64,000 nt of DNA from QHVT01 sp036389275 (GTDB lineage Bacteria > Acidobacteriota > Thermoanaerobaculia > Gp7-AA8): contig DASVQE010000012.1 in assembly GCA_036389275.1 (NCBI GenBank), positions 82,664 to 146,663 on the forward strand, read 5' to 3'. Numbering within the stretch: position 1 is the first letter of the stretch; every line of letters starts with the position of its first letter. Position numbers and translations under genes: made by a program. Below the pieces are notes generated by a model. That model was not told where the DNA came from. It ran no database searches and was given only the letters and a program-made list of their open reading frames with translations. Shown here one piece after another: positions 8,766 to 16,847 of this stretch.

Positions 8766-9275
8766 GTGGAAATCCTGTATACCCCCTGGAGGTATCACTA
8801 CTTGACCGCACCGAAACGCGAGCAGCCGGTGGGGTGCATCTTCTGCATCGCCGCCGCCTCGGACGACGTGCGCGCCACGCTCACGCTCTTTCGCGCCGCC
8901 GACACCGTGGTCATGCTCAATCGCTATCCGTACACCAACGGCCACCTGATGGTCGCGCCGGTCGCGCATGAGGCGCGTCTGTTCGACAGCACCGACGCCT
9001 CGCTGCGCGCGTTGATCCGCCTGACCGCCGAGGCGCAGCGCATTCTGTCGGACGTCTACCATCCTGACGGCTTCAACGTCGGCATGAACTTCGGCAGCGT
9101 CGCCGGCGCCGGCGTGGCCGATCACTACCACGTGCACGTCGTACCGCGCTGGGGCGGCGACTCGAACTTCATGACCGTCACCGCGCAGACGCGCCTCGTG
9201 CCGGAGGAGCTCGAGGTCACCTACGACAAGCTCGCGCCGCATTTCGCCGAGCTCGGAGAACGGCTGTCCGGATGA
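8766..9275 (+). CDS. HIT-family hydrolase or phosphorylase
   Basis: The histidine-triad motif H-x-H-x-H occupies residues 120, 122 and 124 (DHYHVHVVPRW), the active site of nucleotide hydrolases and transferases. The N-terminal PWR and C-I-F-C (residues 24-27, with a likely zinc role) mark the branch related to AP4A phosphorylase and FHIT rather than the HINT branch. Length is 169 residues. The start is GTG 8766, giving MEILYTPWRYHY, which matches the usual N-terminus of this branch. The stop overlaps the next ATG by four bases. Substrate is unknown. Confidence 0.88.
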   Translation: MEILYTPWRYHYLTAPKREQPVGCIFCIAAASDDVRATLTLFRAADTVVMLNRYPYTNGHLMVAPVAHEARLFDSTDASLRALIRLTAEAQRILSDVYHPDGFNVGMNFGSVAGAGVADHYHVHVVPRWGGDSNFMTVTAQTRLVPEELEVTYDKLAPHFAELGERLSG

Positions 9276-9643
9276 AGTCGCGCGCCATTCCAGCGATGAT
9301 CCTGGCCTTCCTCGTGCCCGGCGCCGGCCATCTCTTCCTCGGCCGCCGCACGCGCGCCGCCGGCTTCTTCGTCATCATCGTCTTCCTCTTCTTCGCCGGC
9401 CTGCAGATCGACGGCGCGCTCTACACGCTCGCCGAAAGCCGCGGCCAGTTGCTCAAGCTCCTGGCCACCCTCGGCTCGATGGGCTCCGGCGCGCTCTACT
9501 TCGTCGCCAACGCGATGGGCGAGCACGGCAGCGTCACCTCGATCACCTACGAATACGGCACGACCTTCACGCTCACCGCCGGCCTGATGAACCTCCTGCT
9601 CGTCCTCGACTGCTACGACATCGCCGTCGGGAGGAAGGAGTGA
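9272..9643 (+). CDS. Small membrane protein with TM2-like PGAGHLFLGR motif
   Basis: 123 residues with a hydrophobic helix at about 8-23, then P-G-A-G-H-L-F-L-G-R, a second helix at about 30-46 and a third at about 93-112. The P-G-x-G-x-x-x-L-G-R turn resembles TM2-domain proteins. It may belong to a family of unnamed acidobacterial membrane proteins, but I cannot assign a role. The start overlaps the HIT gene stop (ATGA) and the end overlaps the next small membrane gene, so all three are translated as a unit that continues into lpxB. Confidence 0.75.
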   Translation: MKSRAIPAMILAFLVPGAGHLFLGRRTRAAGFFVIIVFLFFAGLQIDGALYTLAESRGQLLKLLATLGSMGSGALYFVANAMGEHGSVTSITYEYGTTFTLTAGLMNLLLVLDCYDIAVGRKE

Positions 9644-9831
9644 GCCTGCTGCGGCATCACGTCGTGCTGATGTTCATCTACGCCGTCTGCGCGGCGGCCT
9701 ACTTCACGCTGCTCTGGAAGTGGGAGCTGGCGCGCGCCGAACGGATCCGCTTCTTCTTCTTCGTCTTCGGAGCGCTCTTCGTCGGCGGCATCGTCCTCGG
9801 ATGGGTGATGTTCCCGTTCCCGCTCCGATGA
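9640..9831 (+). CDS. Small two-helix membrane protein upstream of lpxB
   Basis: 63 residues with hydrophobic helices at about 8-26 and 38-56, separated by a basic loop (W-E-L-A-R-A-E-R). Its GTG start and its stop each overlap the adjacent genes by four bases, which argues for real, coupled translation despite the small size. I do not recognise the family. Being wedged between a membrane protein and lpxB suggests an envelope role, by context only. Confidence 0.65.
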   Translation: MSLLRHHVVLMFIYAVCAAAYFTLLWKWELARAERIRFFFFVFGALFVGGIVLGWVMFPFPLR

Positions 9832-10925
9832 AGCTCGCCATCGTAGCCGGCGAAGCCTCCGGCGACCTGCACGCTTCCGAGGTGATCCGCGAGCTCAAGA
9901 CGCTCGCGCCGGTCAGCGCCTTCGGCATCGGCGGCGACCTGCTCGCACGCGAAGGCGTCGAGCTGCTCCATCACGCCAGCGAGATGGGCGTGGTCGGCTT
10001 CGTTGACGTGGTGCTCCGCTTCCGGATGTTCCGCCGCGTCTTCCGCGAGCTGCTCGAGCGCATCGAGCGCGAGCGTCCCGACCTCGTCTTCCTGATCGAC
10101 TATCCCGGCTTCAACCTGCGCGTGGCCAAACGCTGCAAAGAGCTCGGCCTGCGCGTCGTCTACTACATCTCGCCGCAGGTGTGGGCGTGGCACACCGGAC
10201 GCGTGCGCCAGATCGCGAAGAACGTCGATCGGATGATCGTCATCTTTCCGTTCGAGGAAGCCTTCTATCGCAAGCACGGCGTGCCGGTGACCTACGTCGG
10301 CAACCCGCTGGTCGAACAGCTCGCGCACGTGCAGCGCCGCGCGACGAGCGGCGGTGCGCTGCGCATCGCGCTGCTGCCCGGCTCGCGCACGCAGGAAGTG
10401 GAGACGCTGCTGCCGCCGATGCTCGATGCCGTGGCCATCCTGCGCGCCGAGCGCGAAGTCGACGCCTACATCATCCAGGCGCCGACCATCAGCCGCGAGA
10501 AACTGCAGCGCATCGTCGACGAGAAGCGCGTGAACGTTCCGATCATCGCCCACGACCGCGAAGCCGTGGCCGCCGCCGACGTCGCGCTCTCCGCCTCCGG
10601 CACCGCCACCCTCGAAGCGGCCGTCCTCGGCACGCCAGTCGTGGTCATGTATCGCCTCAACCGCGCCACGTATCTCCTCGGCCGCAAGCTGGTGAACCTG
10701 CCGCACTGGAGCCTGGTCAACATCATCGCCGAGCGGGAAGTGGTGCCCGAGCTGATCCAGGATCAGGTCAACGGCGCGCGGATCGCGGAGGAAGTGCGGA
10801 AGATCGTCGCGCCCGAGCGCTACGCAACGATCGTCGCCGAGCTCGATGCCGTGCGCGCGCAGCTCGGCGAGCCGGGCGCCGCGCGGCGGGCCGCCGCCGA
10901 AATCCATAAGATGGCAGGCGCATGA
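9828..10925 (+). CDS. lpxB: Lipid-A-disaccharide synthase
   Basis: Joins UDP-2,3-diacylglucosamine and lipid X into the lipid A disaccharide at the inner membrane. The 365-residue product starts at ATG 9828 with MKLAIVAGEASGDLHAS, the family hallmark. It contains F-G-I-G-G-D, the L-I-D-Y-P-G-F-N-L segment, the I-S-P-Q-V-W-A-W-H motif and a C-terminal nucleotide-sugar region with S-A-S-G-T-A-T-L-E. The start overlaps the upstream small gene, and the stop overlaps the ABC exporter start, linking synthesis and export of lipid A. Confidence 0.96.
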   Translation: MKLAIVAGEASGDLHASEVIRELKTLAPVSAFGIGGDLLAREGVELLHHASEMGVVGFVDVVLRFRMFRRVFRELLERIERERPDLVFLIDYPGFNLRVAKRCKELGLRVVYYISPQVWAWHTGRVRQIAKNVDRMIVIFPFEEAFYRKHGVPVTYVGNPLVEQLAHVQRRATSGGALRIALLPGSRTQEVETLLPPMLDAVAILRAEREVDAYIIQAPTISREKLQRIVDEKRVNVPIIAHDREAVAAADVALSASGTATLEAAVLGTPVVVMYRLNRATYLLGRKLVNLPHWSLVNIIAEREVVPELIQDQVNGARIAEEVRKIVAPERYATIVAELDAVRAQLGEPGAARRAAAEIHKMAGA

Positions 10926-12820
10926 GCGTCCTGCGGCGTCTCTACGCGTACCTGCGCAACTACAAAGCCTGGGCGTTCCTCGCCTTCGGCTCGATGATCC
11001 TCTTCGCGCTGACGCAGACCGTGCTGGCCGCGCTGGTGCGCCCGATCATCGACGACGTGCTCACGCCGCCCGGCGTCGCGCGCAAGGTCGCGCCGAATCC
11101 GCGCACGTCGTTCGTGCAGCAGCAGCTCCAGGAGAAAGCGCCGGCGGTGATCCGCGCCCAGCAGCGCTTCGAGAGATGGTGGAACGGCGATCCGGCCCTC
11201 AAGTGGAAGCGCGTCCTGACCATCCTGCTGCTCGTCTTCGTGGTGCGCGCCTTCACATCATTTCTATCTGAATATTCGTTTCAAAAAGTCGGGCTATCAA
11301 CCGTACGCGATTTAAGGAACGAATTGTATGAACGCATCATCCACCAGAGCCATCGCTTCTTCAGCGAGCGCTCCACCGGGGAAATGATCAGCCGCGTCGT
11401 CTCCGACGCCGACGCGATTCAGGCGGCGGTCTCGACGCGCATGGGCGACCTGCTGCAGGAGTCGGTCACGCTCTTCGGCCTGATCCTCTACGTCTTCATC
11501 CTCAACCCGATCCTGGCGCTGGTGAGCTTCGTCGGTGCGCCGCTGATCGTGCTGCCGGTCGTGCAGTTCGGCAAGCGCCTCCGCAAGACCACCCACCGCT
11601 CGCAGGAGCGGATGGCCGAGATCGCCACGCTGCTCGAGGAGACCATCCGCGGCGTGCGCATCGTCAAGGCCTTCACCATGGAGCCGTTCGAGATCGACCG
11701 CTTCCGCGACGCCTCGCGCCGCCATCTGAAGTGGAACCTGAGCGCGCAGCGCGTGCAGGCCATGACCTCGCCGGTGATGGAGCTGCTGGCCGGCGTCTGC
11801 ATGGTGCTGCTGTTCGCCTACGCGCAGTCGCGCATCGCCGCGCGCACGCTCACCGGCGGCGAGTTCGCCAGCTTTCTCACCGCACTCGCGCTGATGTACG
11901 CGCCGGTCAAGAAGCTCAACAAGGTCAACCTCTCGCTCAACACCGCGCTCTCCGCCGCCGAGCGCGTCTTCCGCATGCTCGACGTCCCCAATGAGGTAAT
12001 CGAGAAGCCGGACGCGATCGAGCTGCAGAGCGTCGGCAGCGGCGTGCGCTACGAGCGCGTGACCTTCTCGTACGGCAACGAGCCGGTGCTGCGCGAGGTC
12101 AATCTCGACGTCGCGCCCGGCGAGATCGTGGCGCTGGTCGGCGGCAGCGGAGCAGGGAAGTCGACGCTGGTGAATCTGCTGCCGCGCTTCTACGACGTCA
12201 CCTCCGGCCGCATCACCATCGACGGCGTCGACGTCCGCGACGCGCGCCTCAACTCGCTGCGCAGTCTGATGGGTTTCGTGACGCAGGAAGTGATCCTCTT
12301 CAACGACACGGTGCGCAACAACATCGCCTACGGCCGCAGCAACGTCGAGGAGCGGCTGGTGATCGAGGCCGCGCGCGCCGCGAACGCGCACGAGTTCATC
12401 AGCGCGCTGCCCCACGGCTACGACACCACCGTCGGCGAGAGCGGCGTGCTGCTCTCCGGCGGCCAGCGCCAGCGCCTGGCCATCGCCCGAGCGCTCTTCA
12501 AGGATCCGCCGATCCTCATCCTCGACGAGGCCACCTCGGCACTCGACACGGAGTCGGAGCGGCTCGTGCAGCAGGCGCTGAACAACCTCATGCGCGGCCG
12601 CACCACGCTCGTCATTGCTCACCGCCTCTCCACCATCCGCAGCGCGCACAAGATCGTCGTTCTCGACAAAGGGGCGGTGTCGGAGATGGGCACGCACGAG
12701 GAGCTGCTCGCGCGCCGCGGCGTCTATCGCAAGCTGTACGACCTGCAGTTCGTGGATGATTCTGCCTCTTCTCCAGTTCATGCCGAGCGCAGCGAGGCAT
12801 CTCCGGCGGCACCGCGATGA
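10922..12820 (+). CDS. ABC exporter, MsbA-type lipid A/lipid flippase
   Basis: Half-transporter of 632 residues. Six membrane helices lie within about residues 1-330, with an unusual Pro/Gln/Arg-rich loop near 58-95. The ATPase carries Walker A G-G-S-G-A-G-K-S-T near 405, the signature L-S-G-G-Q-R-Q-R near 510 and Walker B I-L-I-L-D-E-A-T near 530. Position between lpxB and a DUF374 acyltransferase makes lipid A or core export the best guess; the fold alone would also fit other lipids or drugs. The last dozen codons, encoding H-A-E-R-S-E-A-S-P-A-A-P-R, are supplied by a palindromic repeat that overlaps the stop, so the natural C-terminus was probably different. Confidence 0.88.
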   Translation: MSVLRRLYAYLRNYKAWAFLAFGSMILFALTQTVLAALVRPIIDDVLTPPGVARKVAPNPRTSFVQQQLQEKAPAVIRAQQRFERWWNGDPALKWKRVLTILLLVFVVRAFTSFLSEYSFQKVGLSTVRDLRNELYERIIHQSHRFFSERSTGEMISRVVSDADAIQAAVSTRMGDLLQESVTLFGLILYVFILNPILALVSFVGAPLIVLPVVQFGKRLRKTTHRSQERMAEIATLLEETIRGVRIVKAFTMEPFEIDRFRDASRRHLKWNLSAQRVQAMTSPVMELLAGVCMVLLFAYAQSRIAARTLTGGEFASFLTALALMYAPVKKLNKVNLSLNTALSAAERVFRMLDVPNEVIEKPDAIELQSVGSGVRYERVTFSYGNEPVLREVNLDVAPGEIVALVGGSGAGKSTLVNLLPRFYDVTSGRITIDGVDVRDARLNSLRSLMGFVTQEVILFNDTVRNNIAYGRSNVEERLVIEAARAANAHEFISALPHGYDTTVGESGVLLSGGQRQRLAIARALFKDPPILILDEATSALDTESERLVQQALNNLMRGRTTLVIAHRLSTIRSAHKIVVLDKGAVSEMGTHEELLARRGVYRKLYDLQFVDDSASSPVHAERSEASPAAPR

Positions 12821-12873
12821 TGGCGCACCTCGCTCGGTGCCGCCGGAGATCCCTCGCTGCGCTCGGGATGAAC
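12776..12873. repeat. Palindromic repeat, 38-base arms, overlapping the ABC exporter 3' end
   Basis: The left arm 12776-12813 and the right arm 12836-12873 are inverted copies with 36 of 38 positions matching, separated by 22 bases. Each arm contains CCGAGCGCAGCGAGG. The element covers the last codons and stop of the exporter and ends eight bases before the acyltransferase start. A related core, CCGAGCGTAGCGAGGGA, recurs in the cluster near 48.4-48.6 kb. It could fold into a very stable RNA hairpin. Confidence 0.85.
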
Positions 12874-12881
12874 TTACAAAG

Positions 12882-13499
12882 ATGAAGCTCCTCTCCTTCA
12901 TGGCCTATCTCGTCGTCCGCATCCTCACCGCCACCTTGCGCGTACGCCACGTCCATCCCGAGCGGCTCGAGCGCACGCCGCAGTACATCCTGGCCTTCTG
13001 GCATTCGCACCTGCTGCCGGTCCTCGGCTGCGCGCGCTGGCGACACCCGATCAGCGTGATGGTCTCGCGCTCGCACGACGGCGAGCTGATCGCGCGCGTC
13101 CTCGGCCACTACGGCGTCGCCTCCGCCCGCGGCTCGTCGTCGCGCGGTGGCAGTGCGGCGCTGCGCGAGTTCGTCCGCGAGGGACGGGAAGGCCGCAACC
13201 TCGTCTTCACACCCGACGGTCCGCGCGGTCCGGCGCGCGTCGCGAAAGAAGGCGTCGTCACCGCCGCGCGGCTCACAGGACTGCCGCTGCAGCCGATCGC
13301 CGTCGCCGCGCGGCGCAAGAAATTTCTCGGCTCGTGGGACCGGATGCTCCTTCCGTTTCCGTTCACGCGCACCGTTTGCGTGTACGGTGAGCCGCTGCTC
13401 GTGCCGCGCGACGCCGAGGCCGAGCCGTGGCGCGCGCGACTCGAACAGACATTGAATGCGCTCAGCGACGAAGCCGAGCGACTGGTAGACGAACGATGA
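12882..13499 (+). CDS. DUF374 lysophospholipid-acyltransferase-family protein
   Basis: 205 residues. It has the DUF374 pattern: F-W-H-S-H-L-L-P near residue 35, S-R-S-H-D-G-E-L-I near 58, and F-T-P-D-G-P-R-G-P near 107, which correspond to the acyltransferase active site and substrate pocket. DUF374 proteins sit in lipid A gene neighbourhoods and are presumed to acylate or modify lipid A or phospholipids. The ATG at 12882 follows directly after a palindromic repeat and has no clear Shine-Dalgarno, so the repeat may have displaced the original start region. The stop overlaps yicC. Confidence 0.85.
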   Translation: MKLLSFMAYLVVRILTATLRVRHVHPERLERTPQYILAFWHSHLLPVLGCARWRHPISVMVSRSHDGELIARVLGHYGVASARGSSSRGGSAALREFVREGREGRNLVFTPDGPRGPARVAKEGVVTAARLTGLPLQPIAVAARRKKFLGSWDRMLLPFPFTRTVCVYGEPLLVPRDAEAEPWRARLEQTLNALSDEAERLVDER

Positions 13500-14386
13500 T
13501 CAACAGCATGACCGGCTTCGGCCGCACCTCCGGCGCGCTCTCGGCGCGCTACTTCGCAACCGTCACCGCCAAGAGCGTCAACCACCGCTTTCTCGAGCTC
13601 TCGGTGCGCTTGCCCGAGTACCTCTGGGAAATGGAGCCGGTGCTGCGCGGCGTCGCCTCCGAGTTCTTCTCGCGCGGCAAGGTCGATCTTTCCGTCCGCG
13701 TGCAGCGCACCCAGAATCCGGAATACAGCATCCGCATCAATGCGCAGATCGCGAACTCCGTCATTCCGCAGTTGCGCTCCATCGCCGAGGAGCTCGGCCT
13801 CGGCGCGTCGCTCACCGGCAGCGATCTGATGCGCGTGCCCGACCTGCTGCAGGTCGAGCCGGTCGACGCAGAGGTCACCGACGAGGAACGCGAGTCGCTG
13901 GTGCGCCTCGTGCGCGAAGCCTTCACGCAGATGACCGCCATGCGCGAGCGCGAAGGCGCCGCCTTGCGCGACGACATCCTCGGGCGCGTCGCCTCGATGC
14001 GCGCGCTGCGCGATCAGCTCGCCGCCCATCGCGACGAGGTGCGCAGCGAGCTGCTGGCCAGCTATCAGCAACGCGTGCAGGAGATCGCCGCATCCGCGAA
14101 CGTCGAAGTCTCGCAGGAGCGCATCGCCCAGGAGGTGGTGATGATGGTCGAGAAAGGCGACATCGCCGAAGAGCTGATGCGCCTCGGCCATCATCTCGAG
14201 CAGACCGACAAAGTCGCCGGCGGCAAAGAAGCCGCGGGCAAGAAGCTCGACTTCATCTCGCAGGAGATGATTCGCGAGATCAACACCATGGGCTCGAAGT
14301 CGCGCTCGGCCGCCATCCGGACGCTGGTTGTAGAATTGAAGGCGGAGGTGGAACGCATCCGCGAGCAGGTTCAGAATGTCGAGTAA
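13496..14386 (+). CDS. yicC: YicC/YloC-family endoribonuclease
   Basis: 296 residues, starting M-I-N-S-M-T-G-F-G-R, the invariant N-terminus of the family. The C-terminal DUF1732 region includes E-G-A-A-L-R-D-D-I, the R-I-A-Q-E-V-V-M-M-V-E-K-G-D-I-A-E-E segment and N-T-M-G-S-K-S. YicC proteins are reported RNases that influence sRNA turnover. ATG 13496 overlaps the preceding stop by four bases, and gmk starts ten bases before its end. The yicC-gmk-rpoZ-coaBC order is a very common bacterial cluster. Confidence 0.93.
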   Translation: MINSMTGFGRTSGALSARYFATVTAKSVNHRFLELSVRLPEYLWEMEPVLRGVASEFFSRGKVDLSVRVQRTQNPEYSIRINAQIANSVIPQLRSIAEELGLGASLTGSDLMRVPDLLQVEPVDAEVTDEERESLVRLVREAFTQMTAMREREGAALRDDILGRVASMRALRDQLAAHRDEVRSELLASYQQRVQEIAASANVEVSQERIAQEVVMMVEKGDIAEELMRLGHHLEQTDKVAGGKEAAGKKLDFISQEMIREINTMGSKSRSAAIRTLVVELKAEVERIREQVQNVE

Positions 14387-15062
14387 CTTCCATCCGGACG
14401 GGACGTTGTTCATCGTCTCCGGCCCGTCCGGCGCGGGCAAGACCACTCTGATCCAGGAGGTGCGCAAGCGTCTCCAGCCGCTCCACATCGAGCTCTACTT
14501 CTCGGTCTCGCACACCACGCGCAAGCCGCGGGCAGGCGAGATCCCCGGCGTGAGCTACCACTTCGTCACCGATGAGGAGTTCCAGAGCATGGCCGCCCGT
14601 GGGGAATTTCTCGAATGGGCTCACGTTCATGCGCACAGGTACGGCACCTCGAAGGCCGAGGTGTCTCAACGGCTGCGCAGCGGCCAGGATGTGATCCTTG
14701 ATATCGATTACCAGGGCGCGCGGCAGATCGCGAATGATGCGGAACTGGAGCCGCGGTCGCTGAGCGTCTTCATCTTTCCGCCGCGGCTGGAAGTGCTCGA
14801 GCAGCGCTTGCGCGCGCGCGGACTCAACACCGACGACGAGATCGACATCCGGCTCCGCAAAGCCATCGACGAGATCGACGAAGGGAAAGAGTTCTACAAG
14901 TACGTCATCATCAACGACGATCTCGAGATCGCCACCGAGTGCCTCAAAGCGGCGATCATCGCCAAGAAATTACAGACCCGAACCGCGCTCGACGCCATCG
15001 CCGCGATGGCCGAGCGCTTCAAAGAGGAGGAGCGTCATGGAAGGACTGCCGGAAGGAATTGA
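14376..15062 (+). CDS. gmk: Guanylate kinase
   Basis: Phosphorylates GMP to GDP. The product is 228 residues. P-loop G-P-S-G-A-G-K-T at residues 16-23; the GMP-binding S-V-S-H-T-T-R-K-P-R and D-I-D-Y-Q-G-A motifs follow. It starts inside the end of yicC and ends 26 bases into rpoZ. The C-terminus is slightly longer than usual because of that overlap. Confidence 0.96.
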   Translation: MSSNFHPDGTLFIVSGPSGAGKTTLIQEVRKRLQPLHIELYFSVSHTTRKPRAGEIPGVSYHFVTDEEFQSMAARGEFLEWAHVHAHRYGTSKAEVSQRLRSGQDVILDIDYQGARQIANDAELEPRSLSVFIFPPRLEVLEQRLRARGLNTDDEIDIRLRKAIDEIDEGKEFYKYVIINDDLEIATECLKAAIIAKKLQTRTALDAIAAMAERFKEEERHGRTAGRN

Positions 15063-15252
15063 CAGCAAGTTCCGCTACGTGCTGTTGGTCTCGAAGCGCG
15101 CGGAACAACTGATTCAGGGAGCGCAGCCGAAAACCAAGAGCAAGCACGCCAAGCCGACGCGCGTGGCGATGGAAGAAGTCGAGCGCAACGTCGTCAAGTG
15201 GCAGCTCACGCCGCCCGTCGAAGAGACGACGTCGCTGGAAGCCGAACCGTAG
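15037..15252 (+). CDS. rpoZ: RNA polymerase omega subunit
   Basis: 71 residues. It has the omega core: F-R-Y-V-L-L-V-S-K-R-A-E-Q-L near the start, then A-M-E-E-V in the conserved helix. Omega supports assembly of the beta' subunit. ATG 15037 lies within the gmk coding end and is preceded by a strong AGGAGGAGC Shine-Dalgarno. A short Lys-rich insert (P-K-T-K-S-K-H-A-K-P-T) separates the two conserved helices. Confidence 0.9.
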   Translation: MEGLPEGIDSKFRYVLLVSKRAEQLIQGAQPKTKSKHAKPTRVAMEEVERNVVKWQLTPPVEETTSLEAEP

Positions 15253-15265
15253 CGCTCGCGCGCTC

Positions 15266-16447
15266 ATGCGAATCGTCCTCGGCATCTCCGGCGGCATCGC
15301 CGCCTACAAGACTCCGGAGCTGGTCCGCCGGCTTCAGGATGCAGGTGCCGAGGTTCGCGTCATCCTCACTCCCAACGCCGCACGCTTCGTCTCGCCGCTC
15401 GCGCTCGCGGCGGTGTCGGGACACGGCGTCATCCTCGAACAGTGGGGTGACGCCGATCGCGGCGGCGTCGATCACATCGAGCTCGCCCGATGGGCCGAGC
15501 TGCTGCTGATCGCGCCTGCCACCGCCAACGTCATCGCCAAGCTCGCCGTAGGCATCGCCGACGACGCGCTGACCACCTACGCGCTCGCGCATCGCGCCGC
15601 GCTCGTGATCGCGCCGGCGATGAACACCTTCATGCTCGCGCATCCGACCGTGCAGCAGAACGTCGAGACGCTGCGCGCGCGCGGCGCCGGCATCATCGAG
15701 CCGGTCGACGGCCTGCTCGCGTGCGGTGAAGAAGGCGCGGGCAAGATGCCGGACGTGCCGGTCTTAGTCGAGCTGGTGAAGGCGCATTTCGCCGCGCGCG
15801 ATCTCGAAGGGAAGAACGTCCTCGTCACCGCCGGCCCGACGCGCGAGCCGCTCGATCCGGTGCGCTTCCTCTCGAACCGCTCGTCAGGGAAGATGGGCTA
15901 CGCCATCGCCGAGGCGGCACGCAGGCGCGGCGCGAACGTGACGCTCGTGTCCGGACCGACGTCGGTGATCGTGCCGGCCGGCGTTACCGTGCAGCGCGTC
16001 GGCACCGCCGCGGAGATGCACGCCGCCGTGCTCGCCGCCGCGCCGCATCAGCAGGTTGTGATCAAGGCCGCCGCCGTCGCCGACTACGCGCCGGCAACCG
16101 TCGCCGACCGCAAGATCAAGAAGAGCGAGGACGAGCTCACGCTCACGCTGCGGAAGAATCCGGACATCCTCGCCGACGTGGCCAGGCTCGACCCGCGCCC
16201 GTTCATCGTCGCCTTCGCCGCGGAGACCGACGCCGTCGAAGAGCACGCGCGCGAGAAACTGCAAAAGAAAGGCGCCGACCTCATCGTCGCCAACAACGTC
16301 GCCGACGCCACGATCGGCTTCGACTCCGATCAGAACGAAGTGCTGATCATCGCGAGAGACGGCGGCATCACGCGCCTGGCCAAAGCTCCGAAGCCCGCCA
16401 TCGCCAACCGCATCCTCGACCTGGTCGTGGAACGCCTGGCGCGTTAG
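15266..16447 (+). CDS. coaBC: Bifunctional phosphopantothenoylcysteine decarboxylase/synthetase
   Basis: Two steps of coenzyme A synthesis in one protein of 393 residues. The N-terminal flavin domain (CoaC) has G-I-S-G-G-I-A-A-Y-K, the active-site H-I-E-L-A-R-W-A, P-A-M-N and A-C-G-E-E-G-A-G-K-M. The C-terminal CoaB domain (from about residue 185) has the N-R-S-S-G-K-M-G motif and K-K-S-E-D-E-L at the dimer/substrate region. Start ATG 15266, 13 bases after rpoZ. This is the last gene of the long plus-strand series; a minus-strand gene ends 24 bases further on. Confidence 0.95.
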   Translation: MRIVLGISGGIAAYKTPELVRRLQDAGAEVRVILTPNAARFVSPLALAAVSGHGVILEQWGDADRGGVDHIELARWAELLLIAPATANVIAKLAVGIADDALTTYALAHRAALVIAPAMNTFMLAHPTVQQNVETLRARGAGIIEPVDGLLACGEEGAGKMPDVPVLVELVKAHFAARDLEGKNVLVTAGPTREPLDPVRFLSNRSSGKMGYAIAEAARRRGANVTLVSGPTSVIVPAGVTVQRVGTAAEMHAAVLAAAPHQQVVIKAAAVADYAPATVADRKIKKSEDELTLTLRKNPDILADVARLDPRPFIVAFAAETDAVEEHAREKLQKKGADLIVANNVADATIGFDSDQNEVLIIARDGGITRLAKAPKPAIANRILDLVVERLAR

Positions 16448-16471
16448 CGCGCCCGTTCCGTGTTCCGCGTT

Positions 16472-16819
16472 CTACTTGTACCCTTCGCACTCGAGCAGGT
16501 CTTTGTCCGTGATCTTCCAGTAGCTGTTGTCGCGGCAGAGATCGGCCTGCTCGATGATGCACTCGTCGCCGTCTTCGTCCACCACGCGGATGTCGTACGT
16601 GTCGCACGGGATGTCGGTGAGCGTGACCGAGTCGCCCTTGGTCAGCACGTCTTCGCCGAGCTGGTCATCGCCCCATTCGTCATCGTCGGTCGATGAGAGA
16701 TAGAGGTGGTGAATCTCCCACTTGCTCTGGTTGATGATCTTCACGGTGGCGTGCCGTTGCGCCGCCAGCACGGGCAGCGTGAGCACGGCGAGGACGAGCA
16801 AGGCGACGCTCTTTTTCAT
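16472..16819 (-). CDS. Small secreted protein, unknown function
   Basis: 115 residues with a signal peptide (M-K-K-S then a hydrophobic core, cleavage after V-L-A-A). The mature part is acidic, with N-Q-S-K-W-E-I-H-H-L-Y, W-G-D-D-Q-L-G-E-D and C-D-T-Y-D-I-R-V-V-D-E-D-G-D-E-C, and four cysteines that could form disulphides. This pattern occurs in unnamed exported proteins of Gram-negatives; I cannot give a function. It is transcribed divergently from udg across a 28-base gap and seems to have a leaderless promoter. Confidence 0.75.
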   Translation of the reverse strand: MKKSVALLVLAVLTLPVLAAQRHATVKIINQSKWEIHHLYLSSTDDDEWGDDQLGEDVLTKGDSVTLTDIPCDTYDIRVVDEDGDECIIEQADLCRDNSYWKITDKDLLECEGYK

Positions 16820-16825
16820 GCGTCG

Positions 16826-16831
16826 AGTATA
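16826..16831 (-). promoter_or_regulatory. -10 element of the secreted-protein gene, leaderless
   Basis: TATACT on the minus strand, six bases before the ATG at 16819. Transcription starting 6-7 bases after the -10 would begin at the start codon. No Shine-Dalgarno fits in the gap. Confidence 0.55.
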
Positions 16832-16835
16832 AGCG

Positions 16836-16841
16836 GATAAT
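16836..16841 (+). promoter_or_regulatory. -10 element of udg, leaderless
   Basis: GATAAT on the plus strand, six bases before the ATG of udg at 16848. It lies back to back with the minus-strand -10 at 16826-16831, so the two promoters overlap. Confidence 0.5.
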
Positions 16842-16847
16842 CACGGC

